Below, one piece after another: positions 12,601 to 24,053 of a stretch of 64,000 nucleotides of DNA. The number at the start of each line of letters is the position of its first letter. Positions within the stretch are counted from its first letter, which is position 1. Location of the stretch: NCBI GenBank assembly GCA_004154925.1, contig QJNS01000708.1, positions 186,001-250,000 of the forward strand, given 5' to 3'. Made by a program: the position numbers and the translations under genes. A model generated the notes under the pieces. That model was given only the letters and a program-made list of their open reading frames with translations. It had not been told where the DNA came from and did no database searches. The stretch comes from Monosporascus cannonballus (taxonomy: Eukaryota; Ascomycota; Sordariomycetes; Xylariales).

Positions 12601-14990
12601 TTATTTCTTTAAATAATAAGGTATTTATCGTATCTTTATATTTATATTTATTATTATCATTAATCTCATATTAAGATCTTAATTGTTTTTTCGCTTATTA
12701 ATAAGGAATAAAATAAACTTTACCTGGCCAGTTTTTCCATTAATCAAAATTCCGTATTGGCGTATTTATAGTAATCTTAAGATTATATCGTAATTCCCGA
12801 ATAAAACGATATCGAAATTAACCGTTTAATAATATTTTTTAATAAAAATCTTGAAATGATTAATTTCGCGTATGAATTTTTTATTATCGTAAACGAATTC
12901 TTAATTTTCAGCATTCGTTATTATATAAGGTTTTAATTTATATTTTTATAGGAGTTTAAACTTATTAACCATATCCAGTATAATATAATTTCCGCCCAGA
13001 ATTCCGTAATCCATTATTATGGTATACTAATACGTTCCGATTCGTATATCCAAAGTAATAAGGTTGTTAAGGTTTTTTATCGTCGCGTTTAAAGCTTTTT
13101 TGGGAATTCCTTTTGATTTCTTTAGGTTTTGTTATTTTGCGGCTTTTTTACAGATAACCTTTTTCTTTTAACTTTTATTCGAATTTATTAAGCTTTATTT
13201 GTATTTTTTCGTTTAACGCCTTTAGTTACTATATTTACCGTTATTATCGGCGTATTATGTCTTTAAGCCGTATTAATTATTCTTAGTTTTTTTATAATTC
13301 GTTTCTTTATTGAATAAATTGTTTTTTTATATTTACGACTATATTTCATTATGCGTTATTTTAATTATTGTTTTAAAAGTCTTTTATAAATTAACGGATT
13401 TTTTCCTTTATAACCTTTTTTAGAGATCCGTAATAAATGCCAATTAAAAATAAAGGTCCGTAATAGCTTTCTAACAGTAATTCTTTACCGTATGCTAAAT
13501 TAACTCTTTTTCCGTTTAATAGTTATATTATTTATAATAACGAAAGGGGTTTTCCTATAAGTATTATTTTTTTTCGGGCCAATTTTCTGTTTCGGCCAGC
13601 TGTTGAATATTTCCTAGGGCTATAATTCGAAACTGTCGATACCATTGCTTATCGTCCTTATTATCTCCGGTATAATTTAGAAAATCGAATTCCTTATAAT
13701 ACATACGGATAATTCGTTTGTAAATATGTTATTTCCATTTTTTATAGTCGGGATATTCCCGTCGTCGACAATATATAGCATATATTCTGCTATATCGATT
13801 AAGGGTTCCGGAACAGATTTCTTTTATCCAGTTCCGGTATTCGCGTAATTATTTTTATAATGTTTTTTATTATGTTCGTAATATTTATTAAGTTAGTTTT
13901 TTAACTTTTTGCATTTCCCGTCGAATTTCTTATTGTAATGGTCTTTATTAAACTTTTTATTATAAGCCTGATATATATTTGGCTTAGATTATATTAATAA
14001 TTTTGTTATTATTTCCTTAATTATTTTTGGATTATCTTTTCGGTATAGGGGTTTAATTATTTTGTCGTAACTTTTTAGGCTTTTTATATTCATAAACTTT
14101 ATGTTCTATTTTGCCATAATTAAAGCACTTAATCTGGCTTTAATTTTATCTATGGGTAACGCCTAATTTCATAAGTCCTGGCGCCGTTCCGTAAAAAGTA
14201 AAAAATGCGTTTTATTTTTTTCTCTGGTTAAATTTGTTATATCCCGAACGTAAGGCATATTATCTTTTTTTCTCTTATCGTTTTTCAAACTGTCGATTAT
14301 CAATTTTGATTATTTTTGTAATATACCGATCTAAGGCAACTAAGCGTTTAATCCGAATAATTTTATTTTTTATATTATCTTTTAACCTTTTATAAAATAT
14401 ATCGATAAAGGTATCGGCCTTATCGTTTCCCTATTTTACCTTAGTCGTAAGATTTTTGAAAGTTACGGCGTATTTAGATACAGATCCTTTTTGTCGGAAT
14501 TATAAAAGTTGCTAGGTTATAAATCGTTCTTTATCCGGATTGCCGAAATTATCGCGCATTTTGTTTTTAAAATTGATATAAAATAAAAAAATCTTATTAA
14601 TAAAATCCTTTTTATTTAATTTTTTTATTTCCAAAATATTTTTATAATGGGCTTAAATTAATTAGCCGCATTTTTTATTAGGCATACTTTTACTGCTAAA
14701 ACCATATCCATTAAATTATTAAGGTCTAGAAATCGAAAATAAATTCATGCCTAAATTAGGAAAACCTGAAGGTTACCTTTTTTATTATAGTGTTCTGGTT
14801 TTTTCGGTTTTATACGGGCGAAAGAGGTTTGGGCAGGTGGCGTAGCCCTAAGTTGTCGAACTTTTTTCTCCAGCTTCCGAATTCGAGCCTAAAGCTGTTA
14901 AGTAAGGGTTTTCTAAGCGTTGGTCGACATTTTGACAGTGTTAAATATTGTTCAAAGTTTAACGGTATTATTGAACAAAAATTTGCAACG
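9700..14990 (-). pseudogene. gag-pol remnant of element C
   Basis: The minus-strand internal region. From its 5' end: a gag start with M-S-T-N-A near 14,940 and a Leu/Arg/Glu coil region; protease; reverse transcriptase at about 12,450-11,870 (the palm motif Y-L-D-D survives at 11,893-11,904, in CpG-rich codons); RNase H; and integrase between about 11,700 and 9,800. Only islands are legible. The gag start contains TAG stops where CAG is expected, typical of RIP. Confidence 0.8.
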
Positions 14991-15362
14991 TATAACGAGC
15001 TATGCGGTTTAACCAATTATTAAATTTTAAGTCGACGGATTTATGTTGGCAGGAATATCGTGGGAATCTGTGCAATAAATACAATAATATGTTACGTTTC
15101 GTAATACCAAAGGTCTCTTAGGTAACGATGTTATATTGTAAGCTAAAGCTATTTAAATTATGGAACTAATAAGCGTATATATCTTTATAAATTAATTAGA
15201 TATTTTTTGGATCTTGACGTTGTTATAGACCTAATACTATTTGGATTTAGTTGGTTCTGTATGGATTCGTTTAGATCTTGATGCCAAGAGAGATCCAAAT
15301 TACGTAATTCCTTTTTGTGGGTCCGACCGTTGTTATGGCCGCTTTTGGGCTGGGTCGTAACA
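14991..15362 (-). repeat. 5' LTR of element C
   Basis: 372 bp, begins TATAACGAGC and ends GGTCGTAACA, followed directly by the TSD ATAAC at 15363-15367. It is nearly colinear with 1508-1877. Confidence 0.9.
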
Positions 15363-15367
15363 ATAAC

Positions 15368-17084
15368 TGCCGGATAATATAATTATATTATTTTTGGTCC
15401 TAAAAATATTGAATAATTAGTTCCAAATTATTATATTAAATCCTGTTTTTAAACGATAATATGGTTTGGTTATTATTAATAAAATATATTTATTATTAAA
15501 ATGGAAAAACCTTCGGCTTAAATATGCTAATATCCGTAATTTGCATTTTTTTCCTTATTTATATATATTGGCTTACGTATATAGTAATTTTTAATAATAT
15601 TATAAAGAAAAAAATTACGAAGTATGGCGGTTTTTGTCAAATTGGCGGCCTAATTAAATATGGTTATAAGGTAGAGGTCCGGCATTTCAATATTAATCGT
15701 CCCGAAATTAATATTGTTATTTTTTTTATATTTAAAGGTTAACGTTCGAATTAAAGGTACTTAAATTTTTTGATAACTAATATATCCGGGCCATTAAGTA
15801 ATATCCCCTTAATTTAGCTTAACAACTTACGTTTTATTATTAAGATTATTATGTATATTAATAATAGGGCGAAAACCAATGATATTCGTAATTACCTGGT
15901 TTAAAAGCCTAAATTAGTTAAAGGTAAATGCTTTTACAAAATGTTAACTTTCGTCCAAAGTGGCATGGATTACGTTAATTTTAAGTAATAATTCTTCTAG
16001 CAGACGGCGGAATCCAGGCCCTTTTGCGAAAGTTAAAAATTCCCCCTATAATATATTATAGTATTTGTATATAACGAGGTCCTGATTAGCAGGAATTAGA
16101 AATTCCTGCCAAATTTCGTATGTTAGCAGCCGTTTACGTATTCGTTTTTTTTAATACGTTAATTAATCGGTTAATCCGAATGGTCGAACTGGTAGCTCGG
16201 CCTAAATCGTCGCAAAAAACTCAATTACGAATAAAATTGTCAAACGTTATGTTAATTTTTTTATGTTAATGCTAGAAATTTAAGGTACGCGTACGTATGT
16301 TCTGTTCTAAGGGCGTAGCCCGGTAAAACTGGAAAAATTCGGATTTATCGTATTTTAAAAGGGGGGATGATAACACGACGGGCTCGGGCTGCAGTTATTG
16401 CACGCGTTGAGGTTTAAGAATAGCAAATAAGTCCTAATCAGGACCAGAATAGTATTGATAATAAGCTATAACAGAAATAATGGTATATATATATATATTT
16501 ATAGAAAAACGTTTTATTATTAAATTATTACGGATTTTTTTTTACAGCAGCAAATGTACCAAACGAAGCCGTTTTTACGTAATTACAACTTAGGCCTCGC
16601 TGGCTCGTTACGGGGATTTGGGATTTGATTAGTTAATATTTAGCGTTGTAGAGCGATATTTGAGTGACTTTGAAGAAATTGAGAAAACGAGCCAGAGAGG
16701 CCTGAGCTAGCTGAGATAACCTGTTGCTTCGTAATGTAGCTGAATCGTTACCGTTTTTTAATATATATAGTATTAATATTTTTATTCATAACGTATTCGA
16801 AAAGAAATCGAAAGTATGTTAATTAGAAAAATATCGATTTGTTCGGAGAACGAAGAATATCGAAAAATATTTATAAGGTAACCTAATTTCCTATACAAAA
16901 TTAACGGTTAATACTAGAACATTCTTAAATTCGGAGTTTTCGCGAAAAAAGCCATATTTCGTTTTTAATATAATTATTATTCCATTACTACAAGTTCGAG
17001 AAAAAAGCTCTTTAGGCTTATTAATTATTATTTGCACCTGATACCGTTTTATTAAAACTATTAATGTTTTTATCGATCCAGAAC
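15368..17084. other. Old layer between elements C and B; retroelement 3' end suspected
   Basis: AT-rich DNA flanked by C and B. A purine run (AAAAGGGGGGATGATAACAC) at about 16,351-16,370 resembles a polypurine tract followed by an LTR starting TGATAACAC, but I found no matching LTR end. Composition becomes mixed between 16,360 and 16,740 and is AT-rich again afterwards. A 72-codon frame at 15524-15742 has no recognisable similarity and is probably not a gene. B inserted at 17084/17085 (TSD AGAAC). Confidence 0.4.
16588..16712. repeat. Hairpin-forming inverted repeat in GC-rich island
   Basis: AGGCCTCGCTGGCTCGTT at about 16,592-16,609 is matched by AACGAGCCAGAGAGGCCT at about 16,688-16,705, one mismatch in 18, separated by about 80 bases. 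The pair and its loop have nearly normal composition inside AT-rich DNA. It may be a short MITE or part of an unrecognised LTR. Confidence 0.45.
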
Positions 17085-17650
17085 TGTAACGAACCTGTTA
17101 TATATCCACCTGGAGGTATAAGCAGTATTCGAAATAGAGTATTGATTTGCAGGTAACAATAGGGCGAAGAATGATTTAGTGGTTTGTTGTTATGGCTGCA
17201 CCATACCATTACGCCACCAGGGCAAAAGATCGATGGAATGATCGCAATTGTGGCAATCATCCTGGTGCTTACAGCTGCATATATACTCTGGAGCTCTTAC
17301 GGGTGACCAGGCCGTAACATTTGTTTGTTAAAGAGATTTAAAGACTTTTCCCTTAATTAGAGAACGGTACAGTTACCTCTTAATTGAAAGTTTAAATTGA
17401 TAGCTAAGGAACGAAATTAAGTAAGTGCTATTTACATAAAAGACCGATTTTTTATGTATCCCAATTCCTAAAGTAAATATGTGGTAGATTTATGTAATTT
17501 ATATGATTTATGTAATCCAGTCCAAATTACTTAGATTAATTAGATTACCTTAAGGGCCAAGCCTTTCTGTCCATAGTTTAGCCGCGATAGGTTTGCGCTA
17601 GGCCTTTAAAGGTTGGTTTTTTGGGAAAAGGAACTCCTGTTCCTATAACA
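17085..17650 (-). repeat. 3' LTR of element B, carrying a 132-bp insertion
   Basis: It begins TGTAACGAACCTG and ends CCTATAACA. Without the insertion and one target copy it is 429 bp, against 437 bp for the reassembled 5' LTR. Its far half (AGGGCCAAGCC, GCGCTAGGCC) differs from the LTRs of A and F, so B is a divergent subfamily. Confidence 0.88.
17188..17319. mobile_element. 132-bp TG..CA insertion, solo LTR of a tiny retroelement or MITE
   Basis: A block of near-normal composition lies inside the AT-rich LTR. It starts TGTTATGGC and ends GCCGTAACA, an inverted terminal repeat with one mismatch, and is flanked by the perfect 5-bp duplication TTTGT at 17183-17187 and 17320-17324. TG..CA ends with a 5-bp TSD are the mark of LTR retrotransposon integrase, so a solo LTR of a very small (TRIM/SMART-like) element is the best reading. 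The lack of RIP damage indicates a late insertion. It has no convincing coding content, although one frame has a short hydrophobic run. Confidence 0.7.
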
Positions 17651-17832
17651 CCATTTTCTTTTTTTTAAGGATTTTTGTCCCAAAGATAAGAACCGTAAGT
17701 TGCCATTTTGTTTTATTAGAAAAGGTTGGAGATATCCTAGCTAACTTTACCATAACAGGCCGTATCTAAAAAGAAAAAAGAAAACCTTATTTAAATTAAC
17801 GCGAAACGCGTATTAACCGTACAAATTTTATC

Positions 17833-18376
17833 GAGAAATTTGGTCCTAAAATTATCGTATATTCGAATTACGTCCGTATAAGAAAGCTTAATTATTTCTT
17901 CGTATTGGACATCTCCAGTTATAATTATTATATTTGTTATTAGCGCTTAACCTGCGACGTGTTAAATATAAATTTTTTAGTAAAACTTAAGGAGGAATAC
18001 GAACGTTTGTAAAAAAAGTAACGCGAGATGGAGGATATTTTGATCGCGTACTAAAAAGTTTTGGCCGTATACTAGGAAACTGCTAAAAAAAACGAAAAAG
18101 CCCGTTAATCGATTAAAACGTTTTCGTTTGCAATAAGGCGTTTAAAAAAAAACCTTTGCGATTCTGAAAAAAGGTTATAAAATGAATTAATTAAAAAAAT
18201 TGAAAAAATTGAAAAAAAAGCAGCGGCGCATGGAAATAAAATAAGCGTAATTTGTTTTTGAGATGGATGCCGTTATGGGAACGTCGATTTTCCTCGATTG
18301 GAACGCCGTAAGATTAAATTTAAATGAGGGACCGTTATTGTTTACGACCTTGGCCGTATTAAAGACGATCTGTTAG
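17833..18376 (+). pseudogene. Antisense zinc-cluster-like ORF of element B
   Basis: Plus strand, opposite to gag-pol, between pol and the 3' LTR. From 17833 the frame encodes Y-S-N-Y-x7-Y, eight residues, Y-x2-Y-x7-C-D-V. With Tyr as mutated Cys this is C-x2-C-x7-C-x8-C-x2-C-x7-C. A long charged segment follows (E-E-Y-E-R-L, R-E-M-E-D, A-K-K-N-E-K), heptad-like and probably coiled coil. In-frame TAA/TAG codons all stand where Gln fits. After a TGA at 18259-18261 another frame carries F-L-D-W-N-A and E-G-P-L-L-F, ending at 18374-18376. Confidence 0.62.
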
Positions 18377-18379
18377 AAT

Positions 18380-21300
18380 TCTGTCTGTAAAACGTCTTAA
18401 TTAGGTCTATCGTATTTGTTAAGTGGTTACATAATTCCTATATGTTTTTTTCGTATAAGTATTTTTCTTATTTGATTAGGTATTAAACTTTGTTTTTAAT
18501 TATTCTGAAATTCAGTATTTATTCGATTTCTTATTCGTTAAAGCCTTTTTCCAGTTCCAGGTCTATTTCTAACGGGGCGTTTTTGGGTGCTGGTTGAAGT
18601 AGAAAAACGTGGAAAACAGAGTGTATCTTTATATTTTTGGGTAGCGATAGCCGATAGTTAGTTTTGGAAATAATTTCTTTAATTTTGAACGGGCCAAGTG
18701 TTTTGAAATCAAGGTAATCTCTAGGTTTTTTCGTTTTAATTTAAGAAATATTCGAAATTACGTTTTATTTCTGACGTAATAAATAAACCTTAGTTTCTTT
18801 TTTTAAAATTAATTCTTTAATTCTTTTCTTATTATAATACTGGGCCATCCGTTATTAAAGGAATTGCAATTCGTTTTAAAGACCTATTTAGATCGTTTTG
18901 ATTTTTATGGTTAAAATTTTTGCTTTTAGAGTAATTATAGCAACTTTTAGTATATGTCAAGCGGTTATTTAAATTGTTTCCTTTCTGCTTTATGTTTGTA
19001 TACAGTTGTATACGGAGATATGCCTATATTTTCGTTTATAAACATATTATAGGCGATTTGTGCCAATGGTAAAAATTTTACCTCATTATTTTGTTAATAA
19101 TTAATATAATTTCGAAAATATTATTTCAAAATCTAATTAAGTCGTTTTATTGGTCCATCCGTTTAAGGATAATACGTTATTAAAAACCTGAGCTTAATAT
19201 TAATTTGTTTAAAGAAAATAATGTTAAATTTTGAAATAAAAAACGTATCTTTATTGAAAATTATTTTTTCTAATATTTTATATTTGTTAAGATAATATTT
19301 AATAAAGGCGTAAGCTAATTATTTTGCCGTTACGTTTCGTTTAAAAAGTAAAAAGTACCTATATTTCGTAAGTTTATTAATAATTACCCATATTTCGTCG
19401 CATTCGACTTTAGTAATTGGGTTTTTAAATAAAAATAAGTTAATAATAAAGTCCCAAGTTATAATGCTTTATGCCTTATTAGGAATGTCGGTAAGTTGCA
19501 ATAGTCCGTAAAGCTTATAACGTGCTATTTTAGCTTTGTTATAAATGTTATAATTTTTAATTATTTTCTTAATTATACGGCGTAACTTTGGAAAATCATA
19601 TCGTTCTTATAATCGTTTAATGGTTTTAAAAATTTCTTAATATTCATGCAATGGGTTTTTATAAAATTCCTTTACGAATTGTTTTAGTTAATTCTTGGGA
19701 ATATAAATTTTGCCATGGTACAGTAGCTGATTTTTTAGTTATCCTTGTAGCTGCTGAACTTTCTTTTGTTTTTCCGTATCGTAAGAATTCCGAAACCGTA
19801 TTAAGAGTTCGGTAATTGGTTTTTTTATTATTTCGTATAACTCTACAGTGCTATCCTTATTATATTATAATATCGGCATATTTCTTTTGGAAATTTTGGA
19901 ATCGTAATCTCCTTTGCGATTAAGAATATCTGCCTGGATATTCTTTTTTTCTTTAATATGATGGATTTTGAAAATAAATCTGGACAAAAAATTTATCCAT
20001 TTTTTATGTCGTTTGTTTAGCTTTTGAGCTTTTATAAATCGCGTAAAGTTCTTATAATCACAGTAAATATTAAAAGGTTTTTTAGTTCCGTTAAAAAAAG
20101 AGTTTTATTCCTTAAAAGCGTTAATAATTACTAATAGCTTTTTGTCGTAAATCTGATATCTAAGTTCTGCATTTCGGAATACTTTTAAGTAATATACTAC
20201 TAGGTATTATTTGCCGTTATTTTCTTATTACTTTAGAATTGTACCTAAGGCGTATTTTAAAGCATCCGTTTTTAAGCGTTTTTTTATTTAGGTTTGGCAT
20301 CTTTATAATAAGTCCACTGGTAATTGTTTTTTTCAATTTTCAAAATACGTATTTTGTTTTTTTTTGAGAATTCGGATTTTTTCCTAACGTACTCCTTAAT
20401 AATAAGTTTCGTTAACGGCCTAATTATATTTTTATATCTCTTAATTAGGCCGCGTACGTAACCTATAAATCTTAATATTTGTTAGATATTTATAACGGTT
20501 ATCTCATTAGGGATGGGCCAGTTTTTAATTACTTCCAATTTTGAATATTAAATTTAAATTTGGCTAGAAATAATAGTAAATTTTAAAAAAAAATTTAGTT
20601 TCTACGTATGCTATATGTTTTTGGCAAGGTTAATTCGAATATTCGCCTTATCTAGAATTCTAAATACCTAAGCCATATACTTTTTATGCTTTTTTAGAGT
20701 TTCAAAGTAAATAAAAATGTCGTCGAGGTAAACAAATGCGAACTTATCTAAGAATTATCTAAAAGTAATTATAACCAAGCTTTGAAAACTGGCGGGAGCA
20801 TTAGTAAATCTTATCGGCATTACTTTATATTCGTAAAGTCCGTATACCGTTCTAAATACTATTTTCTATTTTTTTCTTTTAGCCATTCGGATACTGTAAT
20901 AACTATCACGAGAGTCAAATGCTGTAAATTATTTGGCTTTGTTAATGTTGTTTTAAGGTATTTATAAAAATCAGAGAATATTCATTTTTAATTATGATAT
21001 CGTTTAACTGTTTATAATTAATTACTTTTCAGTAAACCGAGTCTTCGTTTTTATCGATTTTTTGTTTATTATCCTTTATTTTTGGTACTATGAAAACAGG
21101 GTATTTAGCAAAAAAATTAAAAGGTCGAATATATGTTTTTTTAAATCGAATTATATACTTTTTTATAAGGCCTTTAACTTTTCTGGGTTTATGTTGTACA
21201 TTTTATAAAATTTAAGATAATATCCTTTTTTAATATATATCCGATAATCTCATTAATCGTAAGGAAATAACTCATAATCCTCTTTATTTTTAAATAATCG

Positions 21301-23684
21301 TTTAAATTCTTAGTATTCCGAGAGTACCGTAAAGGCTCGGTTAGGGAGCCGTATTTCCTTAATAATATAGCAAATTTTTCGATTATTTTTTTCGATATTT
21401 TTATTTTGTTTTCTTAAGAAAATATCTGTTTTTTAATTAATCCGGGAGTTATTAAAATAAAATTAAGGTATTTTCAAAATAATATCGTATCCGAAAATAT
21501 CAGCAATATCTAGCAAAACGCATTTTTGATATCCTTAAATTTATATAGCGAATTCTTTTATTTCTCGTAAAATTCGTCTATTTTCGTAGGTGGACAAGTT
21601 TCCGTTTACCGTATGCAATTCATAAAATTATAATTTATATATTTAGGGAATCTGGTATTTTTTGATTCTTTCGCGAAAAATAAAAATACTTTTTGTTTCG
21701 GAATTAATTATTATATTAAAAGTTCTGCCTTTATACTGAAAAGAAATTTCGATCTAACTGCGCATTCCTTTTGTTACTTTATATAAGGTCTTATAAACTG
21801 GGGTTTTTCGATACCTTATTTTCGAAAGCCTCTGCCGTTTTTTAATTAGCGCTATCTGTTTGTAAAAAAGCGTTTCTATTTTCGAGCTTTTTTGGTAGTA
21901 TATTTAGTATAGTGGTTATCTATATATTTGTATTATTTCTTTTTGCCTAACTGATATCCGAAAATAATTGTTTTCATTTGGATCACCTTTTGGTTCTATA
22001 TTTCTTAAGGTATAAAGTCGGAAAGGTATATTTCCAAAAAAGGTATTTCCGTATCGAGAAATTCGTATTAGATATAAAGTATCAGGAAGTAACATAAGTA
22101 TTTTTACGATATGGCCTTTTAATTCCGTTTTAATTCGGGATGTAAATAGCAAGACTTAAGATACTTTGACCATCGAAAAATTTCTGTACATTTGCATTCG
22201 TTATACGGTTCAATAAATATTTTTTCATCTTATTTAGGCTAAAAGTTATTATTTTCTTTAGCTTTAAGATAAATAAGGCAGTTATCGATATAACAAGTAA
22301 TGAAATGTAATAGGTCGTAAGGATTTATCGATAATATTTTTTAGTAAATAACGCATTTTAGGAGCTCGTAAAGCTTAAGAGATAACTGTTCGTAATTATT
22401 AATATCTGGTCCAAATTGGCCGTTCTTTATATACATCTTATATTTCTGGAAATTACGGTAATACTAGTATTTTAGCTTTATAGGTATTCGAGAAGCCATC
22501 TATTCTGGATGGTACTTATAAGTTTTAACTTTAGAATTTTAACAAGTGGAATAATTTTCGTATTTTAGGTTGTTATTTTGGGTTTGAGTAATTATGGCAA
22601 TAGTAAATTCTGGCTGGAAAAAAGTCGAATTAACTTTTTTCTTTTTCTTTTCTGCCTTATTATCGGTTTTTTGTTTAACCGTTTTGGTTTTTTTTAAAAA
22701 TTAGGAAATTTCTTCTTTTTTAAAGTTTTTCTTCGTAAGAAAGCGATATTCGCTTTTGAAATGTCCCTTTTTGCCATAGTTAAAACATTTTACTTTGGAC
22801 ATATTTTTTTAGGCTCTTTCGAAGTGGAATTTTTTCTTTTAAGATTTGTCTTTTTCCTTTTTAGCTTGGTTACTGGAGCTTTTGTCGTTATTTCCTTTAC
22901 CAGTCCTTTTTTTTCTTAAGGTACCGATTAAAAATATATCGGTCGGCAATAATAACCTTATTTATATATTTTGTAAAAGATTCTATTTTGGGTTTTATAT
23001 ATAGTTCATCATTAACCTTAGGCTTTAAACCGTTATAATAAGGATAAAATAATGCATTTTCTAGCAAATTTGAAATAACTGCTAAGAGATTAAACTTAAT
23101 CGTATATTTAGATATTAATTTGATTTGGCGAAGGAAATAAACCTGCTTAATTGCATATTATTCCTTATTTGAGTTTCCGAATAAAGTTCGTATTTTTTTA
23201 AAAAAAATATTTGTATTTGTTAAAAATGTAATTGGTTATATCCGAGAATTTTTTAAGGTAATTTTACAAGTAATTTTTCATAATACGTTCGAACTATAGG
23301 AGAATCTTTCCGGTAAATAACTGGAAAATGGCCATTATCTTTTAATAGTTCTCCGTTAAAGAACTTTTATAAAATTTAAGGTAAAATCTAGTCAAAATTA
23401 AGAATTTTTCCGAGTCCTTTAATTTATTATAGGGCTTGGGAGAAGTTAGCTTATAACCCTTAACAGCCGGCATTTTATGGTAATTAGGAGGTAAAATAAT
23501 TCCTTCTCGTATTTGGTTCGTGCCGAATAATGGTAGGGTTGAGGTTTTTTCTTATTAAGCGAACTTAATATTCTTTTTTTTAGGGCTTTGACCTTTATTA
23601 TCAAGATATATAGTTTTTCGTTAACAGTCGGCTTTTTCTTTTTTTCTTTTCTTTTCTGGAACTTTACCCCGTACTTTTCCTTAG
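18380..23684 (-). pseudogene. gag-pol remnant of element B, 3' and middle part
   Basis: The minus-strand pol and gag region up to the D insertion; the remaining gag leader and 5' untranslated part continue at 37551-37888. Visible from the 5' side: a Lys-rich frame ending with its start at 23,700 (84 codons, hybrid with D's LTR), the CCHC knuckle at about 22,783-22,742 with the second and third Cys as Tyr, a protease region near 21,600, reverse transcriptase with YLDD at 20,719-20,730, and integrase at about 20,000-19,000. Stops and frameshifts occur throughout. Confidence 0.8.
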
Positions 23685-24053
23685 TGTTATGACCTGACAA
23701 GCTGCGGTCTCAGGAAACGGTCGTAACAAGAAAATGACTAAGTTATGTGGGTTAAGTCACGTAAAGGCTCGATAGAATCGATCGTAAAGCCCGTAAAGCC
23801 AGGCTTAACAGAATCGATAATAAAGCTCGTAAAACCAGGTTCGACAAAAGAAAGGAATTACGAATAGGACGTTTATTATTTCCATAATTTAGAGAATTTC
23901 AACTTGTAATATAATATCGTTTCCTAAATGACCTTTGGAATTACGAAATGTAATACGTTACTATATCCATTATTTAGATTTTTACGATATTCCTATTAAT
24001 ATAAATTCTTACAACTAAGGTTTAATAATTAATTAAACCCTTTAACCGTTATA
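23685..24053 (+). repeat. 5' LTR of element D
   Basis: 369 bp, starts TGTTATGACC and ends CCGTTATA. It contains a short tandem array around AAGCCCGTAAAGCCAGG. The split 3' copy totals 368 bp. Confidence 0.88.

Larger units (their letters stand above)
1508..15362 (-). mobile_element. Ty3/gypsy retrotransposon C (family 2), RIP-inactivated, split by element A
   Basis: LTRs at 1508-1877 and 14991-15362 begin TGTAACGAGC or TATAACGAGC and end GGTCGTAATA or GGTCGTAACA. The 5-bp duplication ATAAC flanks the whole unit at 1503-1507 and 15363-15367. Element A with its own TSD occupies 2119-9263. Without A this copy is about 6.7 kb. The coding strand is minus: a gag start with a predicted coiled-coil region near 14,940-14,790, and reverse transcriptase around 12,450-11,870 with an intact YLDD active-site motif at about 11,893-11,904. 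Stops at former Gln codons are everywhere. It is inert as it stands. Confidence 0.9.

Noticed and set aside
17021..17260. 79-codon minus-strand frame as a small gene
   Set aside because: It is made of the old layer, the B LTR and the 132-bp insertion joined by chance.
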